47,246 bases of DNA from Bacillota bacterium (lineage in GTDB: Bacteria; Bacillota; Clostridia; Lachnospirales; Lachnospiraceae): the NCBI GenBank assembly GCA_023411225.1, contig JAEYPA010000039.1:1-47246 (forward strand). The letters run 5' to 3'. Position numbers and translations under genes: made by a program. Shown piece by piece: positions 1 to 8,591 of the stretch. Every line of letters starts with the position of its first letter. Within the stretch, counting starts at the first letter, position 1. A model generated the notes under the pieces. That model did no database searches. It was given only the letters and a program-made list of their open reading frames with translations, and was not told where the DNA came from.

Positions 1-1044
1 ATCCATAACCGTCAGAATAGAAGCTATGGCCTCCTGTTCGTTTATATCCAACGTGATTTTTATCTTAATTTTCTTCAATGCTCCAAGATAGATTCCGCCC
101 TGTGCACTCGCATTAACCATACTAAAAAGTTGATTTTGTACTTCATTACTCTGAAGAACATATAGCAGATATTGCTTGTTGATGTCCTTAGCTCTAATGA
201 AAGCTACGCTTCTTTGAAATGCGACACTATCTTTGTCCAAAATGCAACATCGTCCTATAGTACCCACGCAACTCATCAGAATATCACCTTTCTGTGGATA
301 ACCATTTGATATTATCTGAAGATAGTCGTTTTCAGAAACTTTACTTTCATCATCACCTAATACGAGACGATTGTTAAACACATTTTTTGCACTCAGCAAA
401 TAAAATCCTGACTCTGTTCTTTTAAATGTTCCATGCGTTCCATCTTGAATGTTCGAAATATCACCCAATTCTTTTTCAACAAGGCACTCATCATATCCAG
501 CTATTCTTGTTTTTCCACCTGTTAAATCTGCTAATGCACCATCTCGGATATTTTTCTTTTTATCAATCAATTCTCCAAGATTAGCAATGTATTCGTCAAA
601 GCACTCCAATGCTTGTACTATTTTTTTCTGTTCATCAAAAAGCGGATGTGGGAATTCCATATCTGTAATCATCGACCTGCGCACAGAATCTACTGAAGAC
701 TTGGCTGTATATTTTTCCACCTCGTTGATAAAATACCTAGAAAAAAAATAGTAAAAGTATTTACCGCTTGTATCTTTAAAGTTCTTCATCACGTAAACTC
801 GCTGGTGTGCGGAGAACTTTCCATTTACATAATGAAATACTTTTCCTGTTCCAACACCATCTCCTGCTGTCAGTACAGCCTCACAGTCATAATCTGCGAC
901 ATCAATGTGTTCAACAATTGGGGAACGAACATAAAACGGATACCTGCCACTAATTTTATTGTCCTGTGTATCTCTACAGCCAGTACCTATATCTACAACA
1001 TTTGCTACTTTGTCATTTGCCCAATCTTTAGGATAAGTTACCAT
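1..1044 (-). CDS. hsdS: Type I restriction-modification specificity subunit HsdS (partial, 3' end outside window)
   Basis: This subunit chooses the DNA target of a type I restriction-modification complex. Reading the minus strand from ATG at 1044 gives 348 codons without a stop up to the window edge, so the C-terminus is missing. The protein has the two-repeat HsdS plan: a first target-recognition domain (about residues 1-130), a conserved helical spacer (LFDEQKKIVQAL, about 137-170), then a second recognition domain starting near residue 190 and containing GDILMSCVGTIGR, followed by a second spacer-like stretch ending with NEQEAIASIL at the edge. The start overlaps the end of hsdM by 7 bases (ATGGTAA), typical of translational coupling. 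Recognition domains vary quickly, so the target cannot be predicted. No restriction subunit is in view; it may lie further left. Confidence 0.93.
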   Translation of the reverse strand, partial: MVTYPKDWANDKVANVVDIGTGCRDTQDNKISGRYPFYVRSPIVEHIDVADYDCEAVLTAGDGVGTGKVFHYVNGKFSAHQRVYVMKNFKDTSGKYFYYFFSRYFINEVEKYTAKSSVDSVRRSMITDMEFPHPLFDEQKKIVQALECFDEYIANLGELIDKKKNIRDGALADLTGGKTRIAGYDECLVEKELGDISNIQDGTHGTFKRTESGFYLLSAKNVFNNRLVLGDDESKVSENDYLQIISNGYPQKGDILMSCVGTIGRCCILDKDSVAFQRSVAFIRAKDINKQYLLYVLQSNEVQNQLFSMVNASAQGGIYLGALKKIKIKITLDINEQEAIASILTVMD

Positions 1045-3728
1045 TTGTACCCCATCCTTTCCAGCGCAGCTACTACTGATGCTCTTGATTTTGCAGTCCT
1101 ATCCTCAATTTCTCCAAGGGTATGTTCATATCTTTTTGCAATGAGCGTCACCTTAGAAGACAATGCATTGAGAACCTGTTCTATTTCATTTCTGACTTCA
1201 GTAGATAGCTTTGCCATCCACTTTACGTCAAAGAGCAGATGTTTAATTTCATCAATGGAAAGTTCGCCATATTTTGCAAGCACTTTTTCGTCCAGTGCCT
1301 TACGTGCTTCCTTCCATCCCTTATCTGCCTCATCCTTTTCTACCGACTTTGCTTGATATGCAAGTAATGCCTCATATTCATCCTTGTATATTTCAGGCAC
1401 AGCGGCTGAATCAGAAACCTGTTTCAATACCGCCTTCAGCTTTGCTTTACCAAATGAGCCGTTTTTGTTTCTGATATCAAAGCCAGCCAGTTCCGGAATT
1501 TCTTTTATAAGAGCTTCCATTCCAGCAGTTTCTCCGGCATCAAAAAGGTCTACCAATTTTGACATAGCGTCCATAATTGCCGATGTCTTCTTAGCCTCCA
1601 GTTCCTTTATGCGCTTATTCAGATTTGCCTTGGGAATGCTGTCACCCTTGTCATTAAGAACTTCCTTCAGCAAGCCGTCATCCCCGGATTCCTCTTCACG
1701 CATTTCATCCAGTTCAGACTCCAACTCGCCCGATTTCTCCATTAACGCTGTGATTTCTGCAAGTTCCTCTGTGAAATACACAGCTTCAATGATTTCTCTT
1801 GGAATCAATGCACCTTCAAAGGACTTAACCTTGGATGTATCGTCAACAGACACTGTTTCTCCGCTTTCATCCTTCTTCTTTTTCTGTGCGTATTCATATT
1901 CGATATCTCTTGCAGCTTCATATCCACTGGCTTTGATAGCGTACACATCATCCTGTAATTTTGTATTCCAGTAATTCAGCAGGCAGTCATAAACATCATA
2001 ATTATCAAGAAGTCTGGCAGATTCATACGCATCTAACAGCATCATGGCGATACTGCGAATCAATTCTTTAGGATCTGTGTCGGAGGTGACATTCAGAAGA
2101 ACATCTCTGACCTTTTCTTTCCACTCACCAAATATTGTATCAATCTCATAATGCTTTTCTATATGAATATTTCCATCCTGAGCGATAACACTTTCAATTT
2201 CATTTGAAGGTAAAGCGAGATGATAGATGCCATGTGCTTCATCTGTGCAAGTGAAAATTTCCTGTTTCAAATCAGCAGAAATCTTCCATAAACGCTGTAA
2301 AGAATCAATGTCTGTTTCGGGAATACCGCCTTTCAAATGTGCCGCAATATTCTGTGGTAGGGTATCATCAATTTTCTGAATATAACGAGGAACATTCATA
2401 TTGCCTGCATTTGATTCCAGAATATCCTCGTATTTAACAAAGCGAGAGTATCCACGGATTTCCTCTTGTTTGTTAAACGTCTGCACTATCTTTTCAATGT
2501 CCTGCTCACGCAGTCTGTTCTTGTTGCCGTCCTTTTTGAATCCACGACTTGCATCGACCAAGAACACGCCCTCACGGGTCTCTGCATTTTCTTTATCGAT
2601 TACAATAATACACGCAGGAATACCCGTTCCGTAGAACAGGTTCGCAGGCAGACTGACAATGCCCTTTATAAATTTTTTCTTTAATATTTCGATACGGATG
2701 GTTTCTTCTGCATTTCCCCTGAACAATACACCATGAGGCAGAATAATACCTGCTTTACCGTTGCTGTCCAAAGATTTCAGCACGTGCAAAAACCATGCAT
2801 AGTCTCCGTTCTTTTCCGGCGGAATCCCATAACCATCAAATCTCTTGTATTTATCTTCCGAAACCTTGATTCCATCACTCCATGCCTTATCAGAAAACGG
2901 TGGATTCATAACAATAAAATCAAACTTTTTCAGTTCGCCAAAATCATCAGTAAAAGCAGGGTCAACCAGTGTATTACCTCTCTTAATCTCTCCAGTTCCT
3001 TTTTGATGAAGAATCAGGTTCATCTTTGCTAAGCCAGCTGTAGCATGGTCTTTTTCCTGTCCGAAAATAGTCACAACTGTATCGCCGTTTTCATTCACAG
3101 GAGCTTCATCTGCTGCTCTGATAAGGAGGCTCCCGCTTCCTGCCGCCGGGTCATACAGGGTCCATTTCTTTGTCGGCATCTCTCTGATATTGCCAATACC
3201 AATCAAGCGAGCAATAATGCGGGACACTTCACTTGGCGTATAAAACTGCCCTTTGCTCTTGCCGGATTCCTGTGCAAATTTCATCATGAAATACTCATAA
3301 GCATCCCCGATGATATCATCGCCACTGGCTCTGTTATTTTTAAAGTCAATTGCAGGGTTTTGGAAAACAGCAATAAGGCCTGAAACCTTATCGACAAGTT
3401 CTTTTCCTGTTCCAAGTTCGTCCGGGTTGTTGAAGCTGACATCAGGAAGCGAACCCTGCAGTCTGTTATCTTCCAAGAACTTCTGGATAATCTTATCCAC
3501 ACGCTCTCCAACATCGCTCTTTCCCTTTGCAGCAATTAAATCTTCAAATGATGCTCCTTGGCTGATAGTAAATTCAGCAAAAGGCTGACCCTTATATCTG
3601 TCGGATACATATTTAAAGAACAGTAAAACCAGTACATAGTCCTTATAACGAGCCGGCTCCACGCCACCTCTCAATTTATTACACGCTTCCCATAACAGGG
3701 AATACAATTCTGATTTTTTCACAGCCAT
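1038..3728 (-). CDS. hsdM: Type I restriction-modification DNA methyltransferase HsdM, long form
   Basis: N6-adenine methyltransferase subunit that acts with HsdS. The N-terminal helical domain covers about residues 1-150, followed by QFYTP (161-165), the SAM-binding motif I DPAAGSGS (193-200) and the catalytic NPPF motif (275-278). At 896 residues it is much longer than the usual 500 or so. Residues from about 480 onward form a long, charged, probably coiled-coil-rich extension, including a run of acidic residues and many E/K helices. Such extensions occur in some Clostridial HsdM proteins, but their job is unclear to me. The start is supported by AAAGAGG five bases upstream. It sits between a small helix-turn-helix gene and hsdS, in one leftward operon. 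The gene looks richer in GC than nearby genes, consistent with transfer. Confidence 0.95.
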   Translation of the reverse strand: MAVKKSELYSLLWEACNKLRGGVEPARYKDYVLVLLFFKYVSDRYKGQPFAEFTISQGASFEDLIAAKGKSDVGERVDKIIQKFLEDNRLQGSLPDVSFNNPDELGTGKELVDKVSGLIAVFQNPAIDFKNNRASGDDIIGDAYEYFMMKFAQESGKSKGQFYTPSEVSRIIARLIGIGNIREMPTKKWTLYDPAAGSGSLLIRAADEAPVNENGDTVVTIFGQEKDHATAGLAKMNLILHQKGTGEIKRGNTLVDPAFTDDFGELKKFDFIVMNPPFSDKAWSDGIKVSEDKYKRFDGYGIPPEKNGDYAWFLHVLKSLDSNGKAGIILPHGVLFRGNAEETIRIEILKKKFIKGIVSLPANLFYGTGIPACIIVIDKENAETREGVFLVDASRGFKKDGNKNRLREQDIEKIVQTFNKQEEIRGYSRFVKYEDILESNAGNMNVPRYIQKIDDTLPQNIAAHLKGGIPETDIDSLQRLWKISADLKQEIFTCTDEAHGIYHLALPSNEIESVIAQDGNIHIEKHYEIDTIFGEWKEKVRDVLLNVTSDTDPKELIRSIAMMLLDAYESARLLDNYDVYDCLLNYWNTKLQDDVYAIKASGYEAARDIEYEYAQKKKKDESGETVSVDDTSKVKSFEGALIPREIIEAVYFTEELAEITALMEKSGELESELDEMREEESGDDGLLKEVLNDKGDSIPKANLNKRIKELEAKKTSAIMDAMSKLVDLFDAGETAGMEALIKEIPELAGFDIRNKNGSFGKAKLKAVLKQVSDSAAVPEIYKDEYEALLAYQAKSVEKDEADKGWKEARKALDEKVLAKYGELSIDEIKHLLFDVKWMAKLSTEVRNEIEQVLNALSSKVTLIAKRYEHTLGEIEDRTAKSRASVVAALERMGYKW

Positions 3729-3766
3729 ATTCCTCTTTAATCTCCATTCTAATTATCAGTATCTCA

Positions 3767-3967
3767 CTAGTAATTCATTTTTTTTACATTATTCGTTCTT
3801 GATTTATCTCTTCTCGGATCCTCTGGTTTTTTAGTTTCTTCTGGAATCAACCAAGTTTTGCCCTTCTTAAATGCACCTTCCACTCTACCTTGTGCACATA
3901 ATAAAGAAATTCTCCTTGACGAAATCCCCCATACCTTTGACATTTCTGTTGTAGTCAAAAAGTTCAT
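3767..3967 (-). CDS. Small helix-turn-helix (excisionase/MerR-like) protein at head of hsd operon
   Basis: A 66-residue protein with a single winged-helix or MerR-like DNA-binding fold. The pattern FLTTTEMSKVWGISSRRIS followed by CAQGRVEGAFKKGKTWLIP is the usual helix-turn-helix plus wing (R-V-x-G-A-x-K-x-G-x-x-W-x-I-P) of excisionase-type proteins. The C-terminus is short and basic. GGAGGT sits 8 bases before the ATG. It is the first gene of the operon, 38 bases before hsdM, under a clear promoter at 4005-4033. A role as a controller of hsd expression, or in phase switching of hsdS, is inference from position only. Confidence 0.8.
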   Translation of the reverse strand: MNFLTTTEMSKVWGISSRRISLLCAQGRVEGAFKKGKTWLIPEETKKPEDPRRDKSRTNNVKKMNY

Positions 3968-4004
3968 CTAAGTATACCTCCATAATAACTATATCACATA
4001 CTTT

Positions 4005-4033
4005 ATTATATTCATTTATCGGAATACTTACAA
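4005..4033 (-). promoter_or_regulatory. Promoter of the HTH-hsdM-hsdS operon
   Basis: On the minus strand, -35 TTGTAA (4033-4028) and -10 TATAAT (4010-4005) are separated by 17 bases. Transcription would start near 3998, about 30 bases before the HTH start codon. Confidence 0.7.
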
Positions 4034-4230
4034 GCAAAAAGCAGTCATTCCTAGTAATAATTTTCTATTACTGGCCTGACTATTTTTATTATCTACGCGC
4101 ATTTGTCAATCTCCGCGTAATATTATACCTATTTCTCCCACTTGTCTGTGGGAACAGAAATCCCTTGCAAACCATTCCAAAACCGCCTGTGGGAATCTAT
4201 TCCAAAACAAATGCCCATTTTACGGGCTTT
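4034..4230. other. Intergenic region with short interspersed repeats
   Basis: No gene is seen. The stretch has a CCCAC/GTGGG hairpin (4137-4152), two copies of TGTGGGAA (4147 and 4188) and two copies of ATTCCAAAAC (4174 and 4199). The copies are interleaved, not tandem. They may be remnants of a small repeat element. Nothing else is recognisable. Confidence 0.4.
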
Positions 4231-4232
4231 TT
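4212..4232 (-). terminator. Possible terminator of the EamA-YczE-rlmCD operon
   Basis: On the minus strand, a GCCC/GGGC stem with an AT-rich loop is preceded by AAAAA and followed by ATTTGTTTT. It starts within the rlmCD stop codon. The stem is short, so this is only moderate support. Confidence 0.45.
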
Positions 4233-5589
4233 AGGCCTTCCGACTGAGCAGACACACCGTCTCCACATGGTTCGTCATCGGGAACATATCTACTGCACAC
4301 ACCTTCTTCACTTCATAGCCTCTCTCCTGTAATACCACCAAATCCCTTGCTAAACTAGTTGGCTTACAGCTGATATACACCATGTGGTCTACGCCATAAT
4401 CAATAATCTTGCTTAATGCCTTCGGATGAATACCATCTCTAGGAGGGTCTAATACAATTAAGTCTGGTCTTTCCTCAATGGTATCTAGCATTTTTAACAC
4501 ATCACCTGCTATAAATTCACAGTTTGTAAGTCCATTTAATTTAGCATTTTCCTTTGCTGCTTCCACCGCTTCCTCTACGATTTCCACGCCAATGACCTTT
4601 TTTGCGACAGGAGCTAACACCTGTGCAATGGTACCAGTTCCACTATATAAGTCAAAGATTAATTTATCCAACGTATCTCCGATGTATTCTCTAGCTGTAC
4701 GATATAGTATCTCTGCTCCAAGGGAATTCGTCTGAAAGAAGGAGAAGGTGCTAATCTTAAACTTAAGTCCCAATAACTCTTCATAGATATAATCATGACC
4801 ATACAGGATATTCATGGCATCCGCCCTAACCATATCTGCTAAACCGTCATTGATACAGTTGCTGATTCCCACAATCGTCCCCTCTAGATTAAGAGCTAGC
4901 AAGGCATCCTTTAATATGGTGAGATCAGGTCTAGCCTGAGAAGTCGTTACCAAGCTAATGATGGTCTCTCCCGTTTTTGTGGCACGACGTACCAAAAGAT
5001 GACGAAGATATCCCTCATGCCTCATTTTATGGTAAAATGGAAGTCCCAATTTTTTGCAGAATTCCAACACGCAAGACAGAATCTTATTATAATCCTCATG
5101 TACAATCTTGCAAGTATCAGCTGTTACAATATCATGAAAGCTTCCCTTCTTATGAAGCCCTAATGCAAGTGGGCCATCTTTCATTTCATCCCCAAAAGAA
5201 AACTCCATCTTATTACGGTAATACAGCTCATTTGGACTACCTTTGATTCCTTCAAATTCATAGTTTTGGCAGACTGCATCAATGATGTCCTTCACCCATT
5301 TTTCTTTTAATTTCAGTTGGTCTTCGTAGGAAATACTCTGTAGGGAACATCCTCCACACATGCCATATTTGTCACATGGTGCATTTACTGTTTCTAACGG
5401 AGAACGTTCTAGCACCTCGATTAATCGTCCTTCGAAGCGTCCCTTTCTGGCTTTATTAATCTGACAACTCACTACCTGCCCTGGGAGGGTATTTTTAACT
5501 GTTACCTTACCCTCTTCTATTTCCATAACTCCCTTATTGGGAAAATCCAATCTAATAATCTTACCCTCTACAATTTGCCCTTTTTTCAT
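4231..5589 (-). CDS. rlmCD: 23S rRNA (uracil-C5)-methyltransferase, RumA/RlmD (RlmCD) family
   Basis: SAM-dependent enzyme that makes 5-methyluridine in 23S rRNA. An N-terminal TRAM (OB-fold) RNA-binding domain spans about residues 1-60. Four cysteines fit the family's iron-sulfur cluster: C72, C78, C81 and C160. The SAM site is LYSGTGTIAQVL (about 315-326), the DPPRDG motif is near 384, and the catalytic nucleophile is the Cys of YISCKPTS near 405. The length of 452 residues is normal. In Firmicutes one enzyme of this family can modify both U747 and U1939, hence the symbol; the exact site cannot be read from sequence. It is the last gene of a leftward operon, 29 bases after the YczE-like gene, with AGGAAGG before the ATG. 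Confidence 0.9.
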   Translation of the reverse strand: MKKGQIVEGKIIRLDFPNKGVMEIEEGKVTVKNTLPGQVVSCQINKARKGRFEGRLIEVLERSPLETVNAPCDKYGMCGGCSLQSISYEDQLKLKEKWVKDIIDAVCQNYEFEGIKGSPNELYYRNKMEFSFGDEMKDGPLALGLHKKGSFHDIVTADTCKIVHEDYNKILSCVLEFCKKLGLPFYHKMRHEGYLRHLLVRRATKTGETIISLVTTSQARPDLTILKDALLALNLEGTIVGISNCINDGLADMVRADAMNILYGHDYIYEELLGLKFKISTFSFFQTNSLGAEILYRTAREYIGDTLDKLIFDLYSGTGTIAQVLAPVAKKVIGVEIVEEAVEAAKENAKLNGLTNCEFIAGDVLKMLDTIEERPDLIVLDPPRDGIHPKALSKIIDYGVDHMVYISCKPTSLARDLVVLQERGYEVKKVCAVDMFPMTNHVETVCLLSRKA

Positions 5590-5618
5590 ATGAATTAATT
5601 CCTTCCTGTTTTCTCTTT

Positions 5619-6245
5619 TTAAACTTTATTTTCCGGGAATATATATGGTATTGTAATTTTCTTTAAGAAAAATGCCACACAAGGCCCAACCCCCAATGCA
5701 ATAATCAACGTTCCGATTCCTACTATGCTACCCATCAGTAACCCGCCTAATACAAGGAGAACGTCTATTCCAATTCTGGTATACTGCAGATGAAGCTTAC
5801 CTGAGAACTTGTCCACCAAGATAAAGCTCATGGCATCATAAGGGGATATTCCAAGTTTCGCACAACTGTATAAAGAGATACCAAAACTGGTAGTGATCAG
5901 TCCCAAAAGAAGAATCACATACCGCATATACATTGGCAGGGAAGCTACTTCAACGGGTACGATTGACAGTAAAAAATCAGACACATAGCCCACTAAAAAC
6001 ATGCTCATTAAAGTTCCAATACCAAAGTAACCACGTCCAACAATAAGTAGTATCATTGTTAAAAGAAGATTGACTAGTACCTGTACATTTCCAAAAGATA
6101 ACCCTGTTACATTAACAATACCAAGATTGAAACAGGAATAAGGATCTGTTCCCAAATCACAGTAGCGAAAAATGGCTACAGCAGAACTAATCAATAAAAC
6201 ACCAATGAGAGATGCTATGATTCTTTTCATTACTCTATTTTCCAT
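5619..6245 (-). CDS. YczE/YyaS/YitT-type integral membrane protein
   Basis: A 208-residue hydrophobic protein with about five or six membrane segments. The family signature is visible: CDLGTDPYSCFNLG in the first half and CAKLGISPYDAM in the second, two copies of a G-x-x-P-(Y/F) motif typical of YczE-like proteins (COG2364). The function is unknown; a transport role is often assumed. An ATG two codons upstream (6251) is only 1 base from the AAAAGGA ribosome site, while the ATG at 6245 has a 7-base gap, so I chose the latter. It lies between an EamA exporter gene (49-base gap) and rlmCD (29-base gap) on one transcript. Confidence 0.85.
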   Translation of the reverse strand: MENRVMKRIIASLIGVLLISSAVAIFRYCDLGTDPYSCFNLGIVNVTGLSFGNVQVLVNLLLTMILLIVGRGYFGIGTLMSMFLVGYVSDFLLSIVPVEVASLPMYMRYVILLLGLITTSFGISLYSCAKLGISPYDAMSFILVDKFSGKLHLQYTRIGIDVLLVLGGLLMGSIVGIGTLIIALGVGPCVAFFLKKITIPYIFPENKV

Positions 6246-6294
6246 AATCATATCCTTTTAGTTCGTTTGTTGTATTGTAAGTATGATATGATTA

Positions 6295-7170
6295 TTATGT
6301 GGTATTTTGACGTTTTCTATTATCTATTTTAATCTCAGTAATTAAAAATGATCCTACCATAATAACCGCACCCAATACCACTCTTGGCGTCAGCGGGTCA
6401 TGTAGTATAAGAACTCCTGTAATGCAACCAACCACGCATTCAAAGGAAAGAATGATTGCTCCCATAGTGGTCTTGGTATATTTTTGGCCATATACACTAA
6501 GAAGATATGGGCAGATGGTAGCCGCTATCGATAGATACACCACACTGAAAATATTGTTTGTTGTAATTTTAGTAGGAAAACTCTCCATAATAGGAGCTAT
6601 AAGTAATGCACAAATTGCAGCTATTCCTATCTGCACAATATTAATGTCAATGGGATCTTGATCCTTTACAAACCTTGCTGTCAATACAAGATGAAATCCA
6701 TAGCAAGTTGTTGATATACTCACAATCAAATCCCCGATACTAATAGCGCTTAAGTCATCAAGTACAACAAAAGCTAAACCGATTAAGCAGACGAAGGCAG
6801 CCACTATACTACTTTTAGCTGGCAACTTATGATTAATGATTAGATATGCGAGGGGAACCAGTATCACACTAGCCCCTATGATAAAAGAGGCTTTACTAAC
6901 AGTAGTAAATTGAATTCCAATAGTATAAAACAAGAATTCAAAATACAAAAGTGTCCCCATTAATCCACCTATTTTCCATGTCTTCTTTTGAATATGTGGT
7001 AGCCTTTTTATAAAGAATAACGTTAATAAGATTGCTGCTAGGAAAAATCGAAACGCTAAGATATAGTACGGTCCAACACTGTCTAAGGACAACTTCATAA
7101 TGACTCCAGCTGAACCCCACAGGCTTGTAGCTACGAATAAAGCAATGATTGCTTTGGTATGTTTTGTCAT
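6295..7170 (-). CDS. EamA/DMT-family transporter
   Basis: A 291-residue membrane protein with about ten membrane segments arranged as two EamA repeats (about residues 5-140 and 150-285). The start has SLWGSAGVIMKLSLDSVGP, typical of the family's first helix. The second repeat ends with GAVIMVGSFL and a short basic tail. Drug/metabolite transporters of this type export amino acids or other small metabolites; the substrate here cannot be predicted. AGGA lies 9 bases before the ATG. It is the first gene of the leftward operon with the YczE-like protein and rlmCD, and is divergent from the PHP phosphatase gene. Both directions share a -35 box. Confidence 0.9.
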   Translation of the reverse strand: MTKHTKAIIALFVATSLWGSAGVIMKLSLDSVGPYYILAFRFFLAAILLTLFFIKRLPHIQKKTWKIGGLMGTLLYFEFLFYTIGIQFTTVSKASFIIGASVILVPLAYLIINHKLPAKSSIVAAFVCLIGLAFVVLDDLSAISIGDLIVSISTTCYGFHLVLTARFVKDQDPIDINIVQIGIAAICALLIAPIMESFPTKITTNNIFSVVYLSIAATICPYLLSVYGQKYTKTTMGAIILSFECVVGCITGVLILHDPLTPRVVLGAVIMVGSFLITEIKIDNRKRQNTT

Positions 7171-7209
7171 TTTATCAATCCTTTATGTATAGAAATGTAA
7201 AACAACACT

Positions 7210-7238
7210 ATTATAGACTTTTTTGTTTCACCTTGCAA
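7210..7238 (-). promoter_or_regulatory. Promoter of the EamA-YczE-rlmCD operon
   Basis: Minus-strand -35 TTGCAA (7238-7233), a 17-base spacer, and a perfect -10 TATAAT (7215-7210). The -35 hexamer is palindromic and also serves the opposite promoter. Confidence 0.75.
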
Positions 7239-7261
7239 ATCCTTTTCATTTTTCTTATAAT
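7233..7261 (+). promoter_or_regulatory. Promoter of the PHP phosphatase gene
   Basis: Plus-strand -35 TTGCAA (7233-7238), a 17-base spacer, and a perfect -10 TATAAT (7256-7261). It shares its -35 box with the divergent EamA promoter. Confidence 0.75.
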
Positions 7262-7323
7262 TATATAGAATTTTGGCAAAATAACAAAGATTAATTGCTT
7301 AACAAAAAGAAAGAAGGTTTCTT

Positions 7324-8049
7324 ATGAAATTTGTGGTTGATACACACACACATACCCTGGCAAGTGGACATGCTTATAATACTATGATGGAAATGGCCAC
7401 TGCTGCCAAGGACAAAGGTCTAGAGCTGCTTTGCATAACCGAACATTCTATGGCTATGCCGGGAACATGCGATTCAATCTATTTTAAAAACTTACACGTA
7501 GTTCCTCGTAATATTAATGGTATGAATCTATTATTGGGGACTGAGGCCAATATTATGGATTACACTGGTAAGCTTGATATGAAGGATAATCTTCTAAAGC
7601 GTATGGATATTGTCATCGCTGGCCTTCACATTCCATGTATTAATCCTGGTACCATGGAGGAAAACACTACTGCACTGATTGGAGCAATAAAAAACCCTTA
7701 TGTAAATATTATTGCTCACTGTGACGATGGTCGATATCCGGTAGACTATGAACTTCTGGTCAAAGCAGCAAAGGAATATGATGTGCTTCTAGAATTAAAC
7801 AATAACTCTCTGAATCCAAACGGTTTTCGTACCAATACAAAGGAAAATGATATAACCATGTTAAACTTATGTAAGGAATATGGAGTTACTATTTCCTTAG
7901 GTACTGATGCTCACGTATTTTCTGATGTAGGAAATTTTAAATTTGTTACGGAAGTACTCAAAGAAGTAAACTTTCCAGAAGAACTTATTGCCAACACAAG
8001 TACGGATAAATTCCTTAAATTATTAGGTAGAAAGCGGAATAATATTTAA
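7324..8049 (+). CDS. ycdX: PHP-domain phosphatase, YcdX family
   Basis: A 241-residue single-domain metal-dependent phosphohydrolase of the PHP superfamily. Metal ligands are visible as the DTHTHT motif (residues 6-11), LLCITEH (His 41), the Glu of GTEAN (about 79), AGLH (about 100), IIAHCDD (about 137), and the C-terminal GTDAH (about 198). This set is that of YcdX-like trinuclear zinc phosphatases. The natural substrate is not known. AGAAGG lies 6 bases before the ATG. The next gene, yerC-like, lies 110 bases downstream with no clear terminator between, so the two may be cotranscribed. Confidence 0.92.
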   Translation: MKFVVDTHTHTLASGHAYNTMMEMATAAKDKGLELLCITEHSMAMPGTCDSIYFKNLHVVPRNINGMNLLLGTEANIMDYTGKLDMKDNLLKRMDIVIAGLHIPCINPGTMEENTTALIGAIKNPYVNIIAHCDDGRYPVDYELLVKAAKEYDVLLELNNNSLNPNGFRTNTKENDITMLNLCKEYGVTISLGTDAHVFSDVGNFKFVTEVLKEVNFPEELIANTSTDKFLKLLGRKRNNI

Positions 8050-8159
8050 AATCCTTCTTTACTTTAAGACTTTATAGTGCTAAAATTATATCGTGATAAG
8101 TTATAGGTATTTTTTTAGAATTCAAATATAAATGAACTCAATAAAAAGGAGGGCGTATG

Positions 8160-8471
8160 ATGAATAAAAAGATTAAGACTCCAGCTGTTGATTTACTGTT
8201 TGATGCCATTTTAAGCCTTAAAAACCGGGATGAATGCTATACCTTCTTTGAAGATATATGCACAATTAATGAACTGTTATCATTATCCCAGCGCTTTGAG
8301 GTGGCGAAGATGCTTAGAGAGCATAGAACATATTTGGAGATTGCTGAAAAAACCGGTGCATCTACTGCTACTATCAGCCGCGTGAATCGCTCTCTTAATT
8401 ACGGTAATGATGGTTATGATATGGTCTTTGACAGAATCGATATGAATGATGCGGATGTCAGTCAACAATAA
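8160..8471 (+). CDS. YerC/YecD family TrpR-related DNA-binding protein
   Basis: A 103-residue all-helical protein of the YerC family, related to the Trp repressor. The helix-turn-helix is visible as LLSLSQRFEVAKML, then TYLEIAEKTGASTATISRVNR (about residues 40-80). No tryptophan-binding partner genes are nearby, and the family's ligand is unknown. Two ATGs are adjacent (8157 and 8160); AGGAGG lies 4 and 7 bases upstream of them, so the second is preferred. A strong terminator follows at 8499. Confidence 0.9.
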   Translation: MNKKIKTPAVDLLFDAILSLKNRDECYTFFEDICTINELLSLSQRFEVAKMLREHRTYLEIAEKTGASTATISRVNRSLNYGNDGYDMVFDRIDMNDADVSQQ

Positions 8472-8498
8472 TGATATTTTGTGTAATACGTAAAACAT

Positions 8499-8532
8499 AG
8501 AGACTAATCCATAAAAAGATTAGTCTCTTTTT
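8499..8532. terminator. Terminator between converging yerC-like and DUF4865 genes
   Basis: A perfect 11-bp stem (AGAGACTAATC / GATTAGTCTCT) with an 8-base loop, followed by a T run on the plus strand. It should stop the yerC-like transcript, and less well the opposite one. Confidence 0.85.
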
Positions 8533-8591
8533 CGATTTGGCATGTAAACTCTGCCACATCAAATGTCTGTAAAGTTTTTCCTACTATAATC

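Noticed and set aside
449..1974. Plus-strand open frames opposite hsdS and hsdM
   Set aside because: They are Ser/Phe-rich antisense shadows with no ribosome sites; the minus strand carries clear HsdS and HsdM motifs.
4137..4208. CRISPR-like or tandem repeat array
   Set aside because: Only two copies each of 8-10 bases, interleaved with uneven spacing.
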